From a candidate division TA06 bacterium (GTDB taxonomy: Bacteria; Hydrothermota; DG-26; E44-bin18; JADFOU01): a stretch of 6,338 nucleotides of DNA. Of this stretch, positions 1-6,104 are shown one piece after another (within the stretch, counting starts at the first letter, position 1; each line of letters opens with the position of its first letter). A program made the translations under genes and the position numbers. The DNA lies in the NCBI GenBank assembly GCA_022562655.1, contig JADFOU010000121.1, positions 1 through 6,338 of the forward strand. Direction: 5' to 3'. The notes under the pieces were generated by a model that saw only the letters and a program-made list of their open reading frames with translations, had not been told where the DNA came from and searched no databases.

Positions 1-1
1 C

Positions 2-600
2 CTATTTGGCTTCTCCGTCTCTGGAGGGGCGAGTGTGATCGTCGGAGCCCCAAAATCAGACCTCGCGCCAGACGCAGGACAGGCCTTCGTCTTCTCTGGA
101 GAAAATCTGGATAGTGTCATCATCCTGCAAGATCCGAACCCTGAAGAAGGTGCCCTATTTGGCTTCGATGTCTCCGGGGGGGCGAGTGTCATCGTCGGTG
201 CCCCCTTCTCGGACTTAGCCCCGGATGCGGGTCAGGCATTCGTCTTTTCGGGTGAGAATTTTGAAAATGTCACTACCCTGAACGCTCCAGATTCAGAAGA
301 GGGTGCCCTTTTTGGTTACTCTGTATCCGGTGCAGGAGATGTTAACGGGGATGGAATTCCTGACGTGATCGTTGGAGCGCCTTTTGCGGATGTGATTACG
401 AATCCAGAGATTATCGTGGATGCAGGAAAAGTCTATATCTTCCTGGGTCCCGATTTCGAGATCGTCATCACCCTGATCGCTCCGGAGCCCCAGGAGGGTG
501 CCCACTTTGGCCTTTCTGTCTCCGAAGGAGTGGGGGGGGTAATTGCAGGAGCTCCCAATACGGATATCGACGCCTTCACAGATGCCGGACAGGCTCTCTT
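2..600 (+). repeat. four FG-GAP coding repeats (51, 51, 65 residues, then a last partial unit)
   Basis: The repeat starts at LFG/HFG are spaced 153, 153 and 195 bases apart. Units 1 and 2 agree at 40 of 51 residues, so they are a fairly recent duplication. Units 1 and 2 read SGGASVIVGAP where unit 3 reads through an intact DVNGDGIPD loop, which makes them eight residues shorter there. Unit 4 is also shortened (EGVGGVIAGAP). The repeats form blades of a beta-propeller in known FG-GAP proteins; a full propeller needs about seven, so more blades probably lie upstream of the window. Confidence 0.8.
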
Positions 601-1357
601 CTTCCTGTCAGGTGACCTCCCACCTGGCTTCCCAGCAGGTCCCACAACAATTGAAGTCGCCCTTGACATCAAGCCCCAGTCCTGTCCCAATCCTATCAAC
701 CCGACAAAGAAAGGTATCCTTCCGGTGGCGATTCTGGGAACAGCCTCTTTCGATGTGAATGAAATTAACCCTCTTAGCATCCTGCTTGAGAATATCCCTC
801 CCCTTCGAGATGATTTTGAGGACCTGTCAACACCTCTCGATGGAGAATGTAAAGACTGCACAGAGGAGGGTCCTGACGGCTTCCTTGATCTCACCCTCAA
901 GTTCGACATTCGGGAAATCATCACAATCCTCGGAGAGGTTGAGAATGGGAATGAGTTGTGCTTACTCCTCACGGGCAATTTGCTGGACGGGACTCCCATT
1001 GAAGGACAGGATGGTATCGTAATTCGGAGTAAGGGTAAAGGCGGCCCGCAGTCTGGTGAAGAAAGTCTAACGATTCCAACCCGATTCGCCCTTCATCAGA
1101 ACCATCCCAATCCCTTCACATCGACAACAAGCATCCGATATGCTCTGCCTAAAGACAGTAAAGTCTCCCTGAAGATCTACGACATCACAGGTCGGGCGGT
1201 TCGTACTTTGGTGGATGGGAATCAGAAGGCTCAATATTACACCATCAAGTGGGATGGAAAAGACAACATGGGAGAGAAGGTTGCGACTGGAATCTACTTC
1301 ACTCGCTTCATCGCTGGCAACTTCGCCTCGACCCATAAGACAGTCCTGTTGAGATAA
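2..1357 (+). CDS. FG-GAP beta-propeller surface protein with C-terminal sorting domain (5' partial)
   Basis: The reading frame is open from the window edge (first full codon at 2) to TAA at 1355-1357, so the N-terminus and any signal peptide are missing. Four FG-GAP (integrin-alpha-like) repeats begin near 2, 155, 308 and 503, each with an FG motif and a GAP motif (VIVGAP, VIAGAP). Only the third has the calcium loop DVNGDGIPD. About 650-1027 follows a domain starting IEVALDIKPQSCPNP, containing GILPVAILGT, GPDGFLDLTLKFD and LTGNLLDGTPI, with five cysteines; I know it only as a domain that accompanies such tails. About 1076-1354 is a FlgD-like Ig fold resembling type IX secretion type A tails (NHPNPF, TSIRYALP, LKIYDITGR, TGIYFTRF, ending VLLR). 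It is probably exported and anchored at the surface or released. The ligand is unknown. A possible terminator lies 83 bases downstream. The domain calls are strong; the secretion route is inferred. Confidence 0.88.
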   Translation, partial: LFGFSVSGGASVIVGAPKSDLAPDAGQAFVFSGENLDSVIILQDPNPEEGALFGFDVSGGASVIVGAPFSDLAPDAGQAFVFSGENFENVTTLNAPDSEEGALFGYSVSGAGDVNGDGIPDVIVGAPFADVITNPEIIVDAGKVYIFLGPDFEIVITLIAPEPQEGAHFGLSVSEGVGGVIAGAPNTDIDAFTDAGQALFFLSGDLPPGFPAGPTTIEVALDIKPQSCPNPINPTKKGILPVAILGTASFDVNEINPLSILLENIPPLRDDFEDLSTPLDGECKDCTEEGPDGFLDLTLKFDIREIITILGEVENGNELCLLLTGNLLDGTPIEGQDGIVIRSKGKGGPQSGEESLTIPTRFALHQNHPNPFTSTTSIRYALPKDSKVSLKIYDITGRAVRTLVDGNQKAQYYTIKWDGKDNMGEKVATGIYFTRFIAGNFASTHKTVLLR

Positions 1358-1370
1358 GAAAAGGATAGTT

Positions 1371-1413
1371 GCAGTAGCAGAAAGCAGTGGCAGTCAGTAT
1401 GCAGTAGATTCAG
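1371..1413 (+). repeat. CAG-rich short dispersed repeat, intergenic copy
   Basis: The segment contains GCAGTAGCAG (1371-1380), AGCAGTGGCAGT (1383-1394), CAGTAG (1402-1407) and ATTCAG (1408-1413). The same words recur inside the large gene: GCAGTAGCAG at 5449-5458, AGCAGTGGCAGT at 5715-5726 and ATTCAG at 5735-5740. The shared 10- and 12-base words, and the same order ending in ATTCAG in two of the copies, suggest one family of small dispersed elements. Confidence 0.5.
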
Positions 1414-1436
1414 GAGTCGTTCGAGTAGGAAAAAGT

Positions 1437-1478
1437 GGTGGGGGTCCGAATCGGGCCCCTCCATTCATTTTGAGTTTA
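1437..1478 (+). terminator. possible Rho-independent terminator of the FG-GAP gene
   Basis: GGGGTCC (1441-1447) pairs with GGGCCCC (1453-1459) through seven pairs including one T-G wobble, around a five-base loop GAATC. It is followed by a T-rich but interrupted tract (ATTCATTTTGAGTTT). It lies 83 bases after the stop codon. The stem is strong and the T tract imperfect, so this is a moderate call. Confidence 0.4.
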
Positions 1479-1514
1479 AAGAATCAAGCTTCTATCCACC
1501 CAGTCTTCCGCCTC

Positions 1515-1578
1515 CCTGCCCGACTCGGGCCTGGCCGACCCATCCCGAGGGTGGGGCGAGGAGTTCGGGCACGGCAGG
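1515..1578. repeat. 64-bp imperfect palindrome, REP-like
   Basis: CCTGCC (1515-1520) is complementary to GGCAGG (1573-1578). GCCCGACTC (1518-1526) matches GAGTTCGGGC (1561-1570) with one extra T. The centre contains CCCA and TGGG arms around TCCCGAGGG. The element is much more GC-rich than the flanks and lacks a T tract, so it looks more like a mobile REP-type or small palindromic element than a terminator. It shares GGCAGGCAG with a palindromic segment inside the large gene near 5678. Confidence 0.45.
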
Positions 1579-1639
1579 CAGATGGGGTGGTTACAATTTA
1601 GATTGTCGCTCCTTTAACCCAAAAGGACTTCAAAAATGG

Positions 1640-1669
1640 TTGACAGTGACGTTTCTTCTGCTTTATAAT
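1640..1669 (+). promoter_or_regulatory. consensus sigma-70 promoter for the GGDEF-ATPase-TPR gene
   Basis: A perfect -35 box TTGACA (1640-1645) and a perfect -10 box TATAAT (1664-1669) are separated by 18 bases. The expected transcription start is about 1675-1678, which gives roughly an 80-base leader before ATG 1758. That position makes the GTG at 1680 an unlikely start unless the message is almost leaderless. No operator or riboswitch-like fold was recognised, so the sequence suggests strong constitutive transcription. Confidence 0.7.
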
Positions 1670-1757
1670 AATCAATGGAGTGTTCTTCCTCCCTCTCGAA
1701 TCAACAACCCATAAAATCCTCAGCAACCCGAATCGAAGATCTCCTAACCCTTCACAA

Positions 1758-4700
1758 ATGGAAGAGATGGAAAATACCGCCGGCCCTGCATTTGCCATTA
1801 CGGACGAACTAACCGGTCTCTACAACCGCCGCTATTTGAAAGAGCGTCTGGCTGAGGAGATCGAAAAGGCAGGTCACCAGAATCGATCCTTCTCCTTGAT
1901 CATGATGGATATCGACTATTTCAAGGAGATCAACGATACCTATGGTCATCTCTCCGGAGATCGGGCCATCGAGGAGGTGGCGCGTATCCTCCAGGCAATG
2001 GTCCGCAAGGAGGACATCGTCTGCCGTTTTGCAGGGGATGAGTTTATGATCCTCTTCCCTGAAATCGACAGTGACTCCGTCTTCCCCATCACCCAGAGGA
2101 TCGTGGAAGAGGCTCGCAGTCGAGGGATCCAGACAACAGACGGACGAGAGATCCATGTCACGGTGTCCATCGGCATCGCAGAGTTCCCTCAGGACGGGTC
2201 GAAGCCTGACGCCCTCATCGATTTTGCGGATCAAGCCCTCTATGCCCGAAAACAGCGGGGGCGGGATGGGATCTGCGGGAGGGAAGAGGTCCAGGAGGAT
2301 TCCCGGAAGAAAGCAAAGGTCTTCCGTCCCTCCTTCTGTCCCAAGATCGTCGGAAGGGAGAAGGAGTTCTCCAGGCTGAAGGAGTTCCTGGAAGGGACAA
2401 AGAAGGGTGAAGGAGGGGTGGTGCTCTTGAGCGGTGAAGCGGGGGTCGGAAAGAGCCGTTTGACCAATCAACTGAAAGAGACCGTCAGGCTGGAGGGAGG
2501 GATCTCCCTCACCGGTCGGTGTCATCGGGAGGGGGCTTCCATCTCCTACCAGCCCTTTCGGGATGCCCTCTACTCCTGGATTCAATTGGGAACGGAGTCG
2601 AAGGAAAAAGAGGGTAAGGGCATGGAGCGCCGTGCCCCTACAGAGGTCTTCCACCAGATGGAGGAGGCCTATCGGGGGGAGCTCGTCAATCTGGTTCCTG
2701 AATTAGTCCCCCTGGGGGTAAAGCGGGGTTCTCTCCCTCCCCTGGCACCCGAGCAGGCACAACTCCGCCTCTTCGATGCCATCCGTCAATTTCTCCTGGG
2801 CATTGTAGGGACAGGCCAATCCCCCCTCCTCCTCATCCTGGAAGACCTCCACTGGACAGACGGGGCGAGCGGCCAACTCCTCCACTACCTCGCTCGAAAT
2901 ATTCGAGAGTCCCCCATCCTGATCCTGGGTACTTTTCGTCCGGAAGAGTTGGAACTTCCCCAGGGCGGCAAGAGACCCATTGCGGAAGCGATGGAGGGGA
3001 TGCGTCGGGAGCGCCTCACCCAGAGTCTCCATCTGGACCGGTTGTCCCAGGAGGAGGTCGCCCAGATGATCCGCCTCACCCTGCAGGTCCGTGAAGTGCC
3101 AAAGGTCTTCAGCCAGCGCCTCTACAAGGAGACCGAAGGGAACCCCTTCTTCATCGAAGAGACCCTAAAATTCCTTGTGGAGGAAGGGACCATCACCCAG
3201 GTGGCGGATTTGCGGGAAGAGAAGAGCCTGGAAGATTTGAGACTCCCTGGAGCGGTGAAGGATGTCGTTGAGAGAAGGGTAAAACTGTTGAGTTCCTATA
3301 CCCAGGGGACACTGGCCTGGGCAGCCATCATTGGAGAGCGATTCGAATTTGACCTTCTTCTCTCCCTGAGCAATATCAACGAGGGTCAACTCTTTGAACT
3401 GTTGGACCAGGCCCTGAAGGCGCAGTTGATCCGGGAGGAGTTCATCCCGGGGAAAGACCAGTACAGCTTCACCCATGCAAAGATCCGGGAGGTGATTTAC
3501 GAAGGGATCCCACCCCGAAGAAAGAAGAGGTATCATGAGAAGGCGGCTCATGAGATCGAAGGGGCAAACCAAATCCTCCTCCAAGCAGGAGCCTGTGGAG
3601 AGGGAATCTGCAGTGTCCTCTCTCATCACTTTGCCCTCGGGGAGGAGTGGGAAAAATCCCTCCTCTATGCCATGAAGGCGGGAGTCCATGCAAAGGAGGT
3701 CTATGCCAACGAGGAGGCCATCCAATTCTTTGAAAAGGCGAAAGAGATCCTCAACGAAAAAACACCCATTCAGGATGAGAAATGGGTGGAGATAAAAAGA
3801 GTAGCCATCGTTTCAGCGTTAGGAGAAGTCTATCAGATCACAGGAGGATATGAGAAAGCCCTCGAGTCATTTCAATTGATGGTGGAATCCGCGGGAACAA
3901 ATGGAGACAAGAAAATAGCCGGGGAGGCTCTCTCAAAAATAGGGGAGATTTACCGCCTTCAGGGGAATTATGATGAGGCGATGGTTCATGCAGAAAAGTC
4001 TTATGAGATTTACAAGAATCTGGGTGATCAAAAAGGGCTGGCAAACAGTATGGGAAACATCGGAATTGTCCATGGGGACCGTGGGGATTATGCGAATGCA
4101 TTGAAGTGCTTTGAGGAGTCCTTGACGATCCGAAGAGAGATCGGCGATAAAAAAGATGTGGTAGGGAGTTTGGGCCACATCGGGGTTGTCCATGCAAACC
4201 GCGGGGATTTTGAAGAGGCATTGAAATACTTTGAGGAAACTCTGACGATCCAGAGAGAGATCGGCGACAAGAGGAACATGGCGAATACTTTAATCAACAT
4301 CGGGGCAATTCATTGGAACCATGGGGATTATGGTGAGGCTTTGAACTGCTTTGAGGAAGCTTTAAAAATCCATAAAGAGATCGGCGACAAAAGAGGCGCA
4401 GCGATAAGTTTGAACAGCATCGGGAATGTTCATTTAAATAAAGGGGATTACGGGAAGGCATTGAAGTGGTATCAGCAGTCTTTGACGATTCAAAGAGAGA
4501 TCGGTGACAAATGGGGCCTGGCATTGACTTTGCAAAACATCGGGATTGTTCATTGGTACCGTGGGGATTATGAAGAGGAATTGAAGTGCGACGAGGAGTC
4601 CCTTTCGATCCGAAGAGAGATTGGCGACACAAGGGGCGTGGCGATGAGTTCAAACAACATTGGGAATGTTCATGCAATCCGAGGGGATTATGGGGTGGCA

Positions 4701-5903
4701 TTGAGCTGTTATGAAGAGGCCTTAAGGATCCGCAAAGAGATCGGCGACAAAAGGAATATGGCGTTGACCTTGAACAACATTGGGGAGGTCCATTCGGATC
4801 GAGGGGAATATGGGGAGGCATTGAAGTGCTTTGAGGAAGCCCTGACGATCTTGAAAGAGAAAGGTGACAAAAGGGGCGTAGCAGGAAGTTTGAGTTATAT
4901 CGGGGTCGTTCATTCAAATCGCGGGGATAATGGGGTGGCATTGAAGTACTTTGAGGAGGCCTTGGCGATCAAAAGAGAGATCGGGGACAAAGAGGGAGTG
5001 GCGATGGGTTTGGCAGAGATGGGGACTCTCCATCAGGGTCTTTATCATCTTGAAAAAGCAAAGGAATACCACGAGGAGTCTCTAGCCCAATTGGAGAAGA
5101 TGGGGATGAGGGCTGAAACGGCTAAAGTCCTTACGGGGATCGGAAGCGATTATCACCTCATGGGCGATGATGAGAAGGCATTCCAAACTCTGAATGAGGC
5201 ATTGGAGAGGGTTGAGGAAACGGGATACAGGAAGAATGAGCCAGAGGTTCTTGCGGCTCTCAGCGAGGTATCCCTGGTGAAGGGGAATTCTCCAAAAGGG
5301 AATGAGTATTGTGAGCGATTGTTGAGGATAGCAGAGAAGGAGGGGTTGAAGATAGCTCTCGCCAGAGGGAAGAAGATCAAGGGGGAAATTCTTTTTACAG
5401 AAGCGGTCAGCTATCAGCAGTCAGCGGTCAGCAAGGGCATAGGAAAAAGCAGTAGCAGGGATACTACAGGGGTCAGGGATCAGGGGTCAGGGGTCAGTGT
5501 CAAGGAAGATAAATCCATAAACAAAACCTCTGCGTCTCTGCGGTTAAAATTGAAGGAGACGGAGAAGGAGTTGAAAGAGGCAATCAGTATTGCCGAAGAG
5601 ATGGGTGCCTTGCCCCTCCTCTGGCAGATCCATGCTTCCCTCGGAAGGCTCTATGTCAGCGCCATGCCTACCGGTCAGGCAGGCAGGCAGGGATTAAGCG
5701 GATTGAAAACCAGTAGCAGTGGCAGTATCAGCGGATTCAGAGATTTCGGAGATCCTGAATTAAATTCAGGACTCAAGGCAAAAGAACATTTCAACAAAGC
5801 AAAAGAAATCATCCAAGAAATCGCTTCAAAGATTGGTGACGAGAAATTGAAAAAAACCTTTCTAAATGCCAAACAAGTCCGGAAAGTATTGGAAAGTAGT
5901 TAG
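1758..5903 (+). CDS. GGDEF diguanylate cyclase - AAA/STAND ATPase - TPR signalling protein
   Basis: A 1381-residue cytoplasmic protein; no signal peptide or membrane segment is seen. Residues 16-174 are a GGDEF domain: DELTGLYN, the metal-binding DIDYFK (D51), IND, the catalytic AGDEF (92-96), and the product-inhibition site RKED (83-86) at the correct five-residue spacing. It should convert two GTP to cyclic di-GMP. Residues 197-480 are an AAA_16/STAND-type ATPase with Walker A GEAGVGKS (226-233), Walker B LLLILED (357-363), GTFRPEE (391-397) and GNPFFIEE (461-468). A helical linker follows with FTHAKIREVIYE from residue 571. TPRs occupy about residues 716-1155. Two repeat-derived low-complexity segments interrupt the C-terminus (residues 1215-1264 and 1300-1338). 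ATG 1758 is chosen because the neighbouring paralog has a similarly short leader (16 against 15 residues before DELTGLYN) and because of the promoter position. No clear Shine-Dalgarno sequence is seen. The input signal is unknown; ATPase control of cyclase output is inferred. Confidence 0.9.
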   Translation: MEEMENTAGPAFAITDELTGLYNRRYLKERLAEEIEKAGHQNRSFSLIMMDIDYFKEINDTYGHLSGDRAIEEVARILQAMVRKEDIVCRFAGDEFMILFPEIDSDSVFPITQRIVEEARSRGIQTTDGREIHVTVSIGIAEFPQDGSKPDALIDFADQALYARKQRGRDGICGREEVQEDSRKKAKVFRPSFCPKIVGREKEFSRLKEFLEGTKKGEGGVVLLSGEAGVGKSRLTNQLKETVRLEGGISLTGRCHREGASISYQPFRDALYSWIQLGTESKEKEGKGMERRAPTEVFHQMEEAYRGELVNLVPELVPLGVKRGSLPPLAPEQAQLRLFDAIRQFLLGIVGTGQSPLLLILEDLHWTDGASGQLLHYLARNIRESPILILGTFRPEELELPQGGKRPIAEAMEGMRRERLTQSLHLDRLSQEEVAQMIRLTLQVREVPKVFSQRLYKETEGNPFFIEETLKFLVEEGTITQVADLREEKSLEDLRLPGAVKDVVERRVKLLSSYTQGTLAWAAIIGERFEFDLLLSLSNINEGQLFELLDQALKAQLIREEFIPGKDQYSFTHAKIREVIYEGIPPRRKKRYHEKAAHEIEGANQILLQAGACGEGICSVLSHHFALGEEWEKSLLYAMKAGVHAKEVYANEEAIQFFEKAKEILNEKTPIQDEKWVEIKRVAIVSALGEVYQITGGYEKALESFQLMVESAGTNGDKKIAGEALSKIGEIYRLQGNYDEAMVHAEKSYEIYKNLGDQKGLANSMGNIGIVHGDRGDYANALKCFEESLTIRREIGDKKDVVGSLGHIGVVHANRGDFEEALKYFEETLTIQREIGDKRNMANTLINIGAIHWNHGDYGEALNCFEEALKIHKEIGDKRGAAISLNSIGNVHLNKGDYGKALKWYQQSLTIQREIGDKWGLALTLQNIGIVHWYRGDYEEELKCDEESLSIRREIGDTRGVAMSSNNIGNVHAIRGDYGVALSCYEEALRIRKEIGDKRNMALTLNNIGEVHSDRGEYGEALKCFEEALTILKEKGDKRGVAGSLSYIGVVHSNRGDNGVALKYFEEALAIKREIGDKEGVAMGLAEMGTLHQGLYHLEKAKEYHEESLAQLEKMGMRAETAKVLTGIGSDYHLMGDDEKAFQTLNEALERVEETGYRKNEPEVLAALSEVSLVKGNSPKGNEYCERLLRIAEKEGLKIALARGKKIKGEILFTEAVSYQQSAVSKGIGKSSSRDTTGVRDQGSGVSVKEDKSINKTSASLRLKLKETEKELKEAISIAEEMGALPLLWQIHASLGRLYVSAMPTGQAGRQGLSGLKTSSSGSISGFRDFGDPELNSGLKAKEHFNKAKEIIQEIASKIGDEKLKKTFLNAKQVRKVLESS
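3903..5222 (+). repeat. array of eleven 40-residue TPR units (120-bp period)
   Basis: Units start with GD at exact 120-base intervals from 3903 to 4983; a divergent eleventh unit occupies 5103-5222, and a weaker one precedes the array (about 3780-3902). The consensus is GDKRGVA.SL.NIG.VH, then RGDYGEALKCFEEAL.I.REI. This is the kinesin-light-chain/LGN-like long TPR type, normally a protein- or peptide-binding superhelix. The units from 4023 to 4982 are alike at DNA level as well as protein level. The unit at 4503-4622 departs from the pattern, with EEELKCDEESL where others have GEALKCFEEAL. Confidence 0.9.
5400..5549 (+). repeat. in-frame segment of dispersed repeat DNA within the large gene (segment 1)
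   Basis: This stretch encodes about 50 low-complexity residues (EAVSYQQSAVSKGIGKSSSR onward) between two helical, well-behaved segments ending GKKIKGEILF and resuming LKETEKELKEAISIAEEMG. It contains four tandem heptamers NNTCAGC (5405-5432), GCAGTAGCAG (5449-5458), four tandem heptamers GGRTCAG (5470-5497) and CCTCTGCGTCTCTGCGG (5527-5543). The last resembles a sequence upstream of the next gene. The boundaries are judged from the protein and are approximate. Confidence 0.6.
5655..5771 (+). repeat. in-frame segment of palindromic repeat DNA within the large gene (segment 2)
   Basis: About 39 low-complexity residues (VSAMPTGQAGRQG onward) separate ASLGRLY from LKAKEHFNKAKEII, which would form a continuous TPR-like helix pair without them. 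The DNA contains an inverted repeat with TGCCT/AGGCA arms around ACCGGTC (5665-5681), CAGNNN hexamers (5711-5734) followed by ATTCAG, and a perfect palindrome with nine-base arms (5753-5771). The right end of the segment, estimated from protein continuity, coincides with the end of that palindrome. Confidence 0.6.
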
Positions 5904-5949
5904 AAGAAATTCTCCTACTCTGAGGTATGGCTTCTAAGCAACGGAGATC

Positions 5950-5972
5950 CCTGGCCTGCCGCCAGGACAGGC
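5950..5972. repeat. small GC-rich inverted repeat after the large gene
   Basis: CCTGGC (5950-5955) and GCCAGG (5961-5966) form a perfect six-base stem with a five-base loop. GCCTG/CAGGC (5954-5958 and 5968-5972) is an alternative stem. It lies 46 bases after the stop codon. With no T tract it is a weak terminator candidate, and it may instead be another dispersed palindromic element. Confidence 0.35.
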
Positions 5973-6006
5973 TTCGATTCGGAAATGAGAAATGGAAAGT
6001 GAAAAC

Positions 6007-6034
6007 TTGAAATTGGACAAAGTACTTCTATACT
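6007..6034 (+). promoter_or_regulatory. possible sigma-70 promoter for the second GGDEF gene
   Basis: TTGAAA (6007-6012) and TATACT (6029-6034) are separated by 16 bases, in an A+T-rich stretch. Transcription would start near 6041, giving a leader of about 64 bases. It is a weaker match than the promoter of the first large gene and shares no obvious sequence with it, so the two paralogs may be transcribed separately. Confidence 0.4.
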
Positions 6035-6073
6035 AATGACCAAAAAACATTAATAAAATAGAGATCTCTTCGT

Positions 6074-6099
6074 CCTTTGTATCTTTGTGGTGAAGAAAT
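6074..6099 (+). repeat. dispersed repeat overlapping the ribosome-binding region of the second GGDEF gene
   Basis: CCTTTGTATCTTTGTGG and the following bases align without gaps to 5527-5550 in the large gene (CCTCTGCGTCTCTGCGG onward): 16 of 24 positions match and six of the eight differences are transitions. GGTGA at 6089-6093 could pair with the anti-Shine-Dalgarno sequence and lies 11 bases before ATG 6105, so the repeat may supply the ribosome-binding site. Confidence 0.45.
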
Positions 6100-6104
6100 A
6101 GATT

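Larger units (their letters stand above)
1358..1757. other. 400-base non-coding region rich in small repeats
   Basis: No convincing gene lies here on either strand. In order it holds a CAG-rich dispersed repeat (1371-1413), a GC-rich hairpin that may terminate the upstream gene (1441-1459), a 64-bp imperfect palindrome (1515-1578), and a consensus sigma-70 promoter (1640-1669). About 80 bases of leader then precede the ATG of the large gene. The frame of that gene is open from 1650, with a GTG at 1680, but this stretch does not look like part of the protein. Confidence 0.7.

Noticed and set aside
433..999. 188-residue open frame on the minus strand within the first gene
   Set aside because: The plus strand carries clear FG-GAP and downstream domains here; the antisense product has no recognisable features.
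1729..1739. 11-base inverted match (CCGAATCGAAG) with 5972-5982
   Set aside because: It is short and isolated, with no matching flanks, so coincidence is likely.
1680..1757. N-terminal extension of the large protein from GTG 1680
   Set aside because: The GTG lies almost at the expected transcription start and has no ribosome-binding site. The encoded residues look non-conserved, and the paralog has a leader matching the ATG 1758 start.
1809..2654. 281-residue open frame on the minus strand
   Set aside because: It lies entirely opposite the GGDEF and ATPase coding sequence, which has clear conserved motifs. The minus-strand product shows no recognisable domain.
4294..4941. 215-residue repetitive open frame on the minus strand
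   Set aside because: It is the antisense shadow of the TPR array; its apparent repeats simply mirror the 120-bp period.
3903..5222. CRISPR-like periodic repeats
   Set aside because: The 120-bp period has no short conserved repeat with unique spacers. It encodes in-frame TPR units.
6013..6034. sigma-54 promoter
   Set aside because: TTGGAC followed by ACTTCT only loosely resembles the -24/-12 consensus and lacks the invariant GC of the -12 element.
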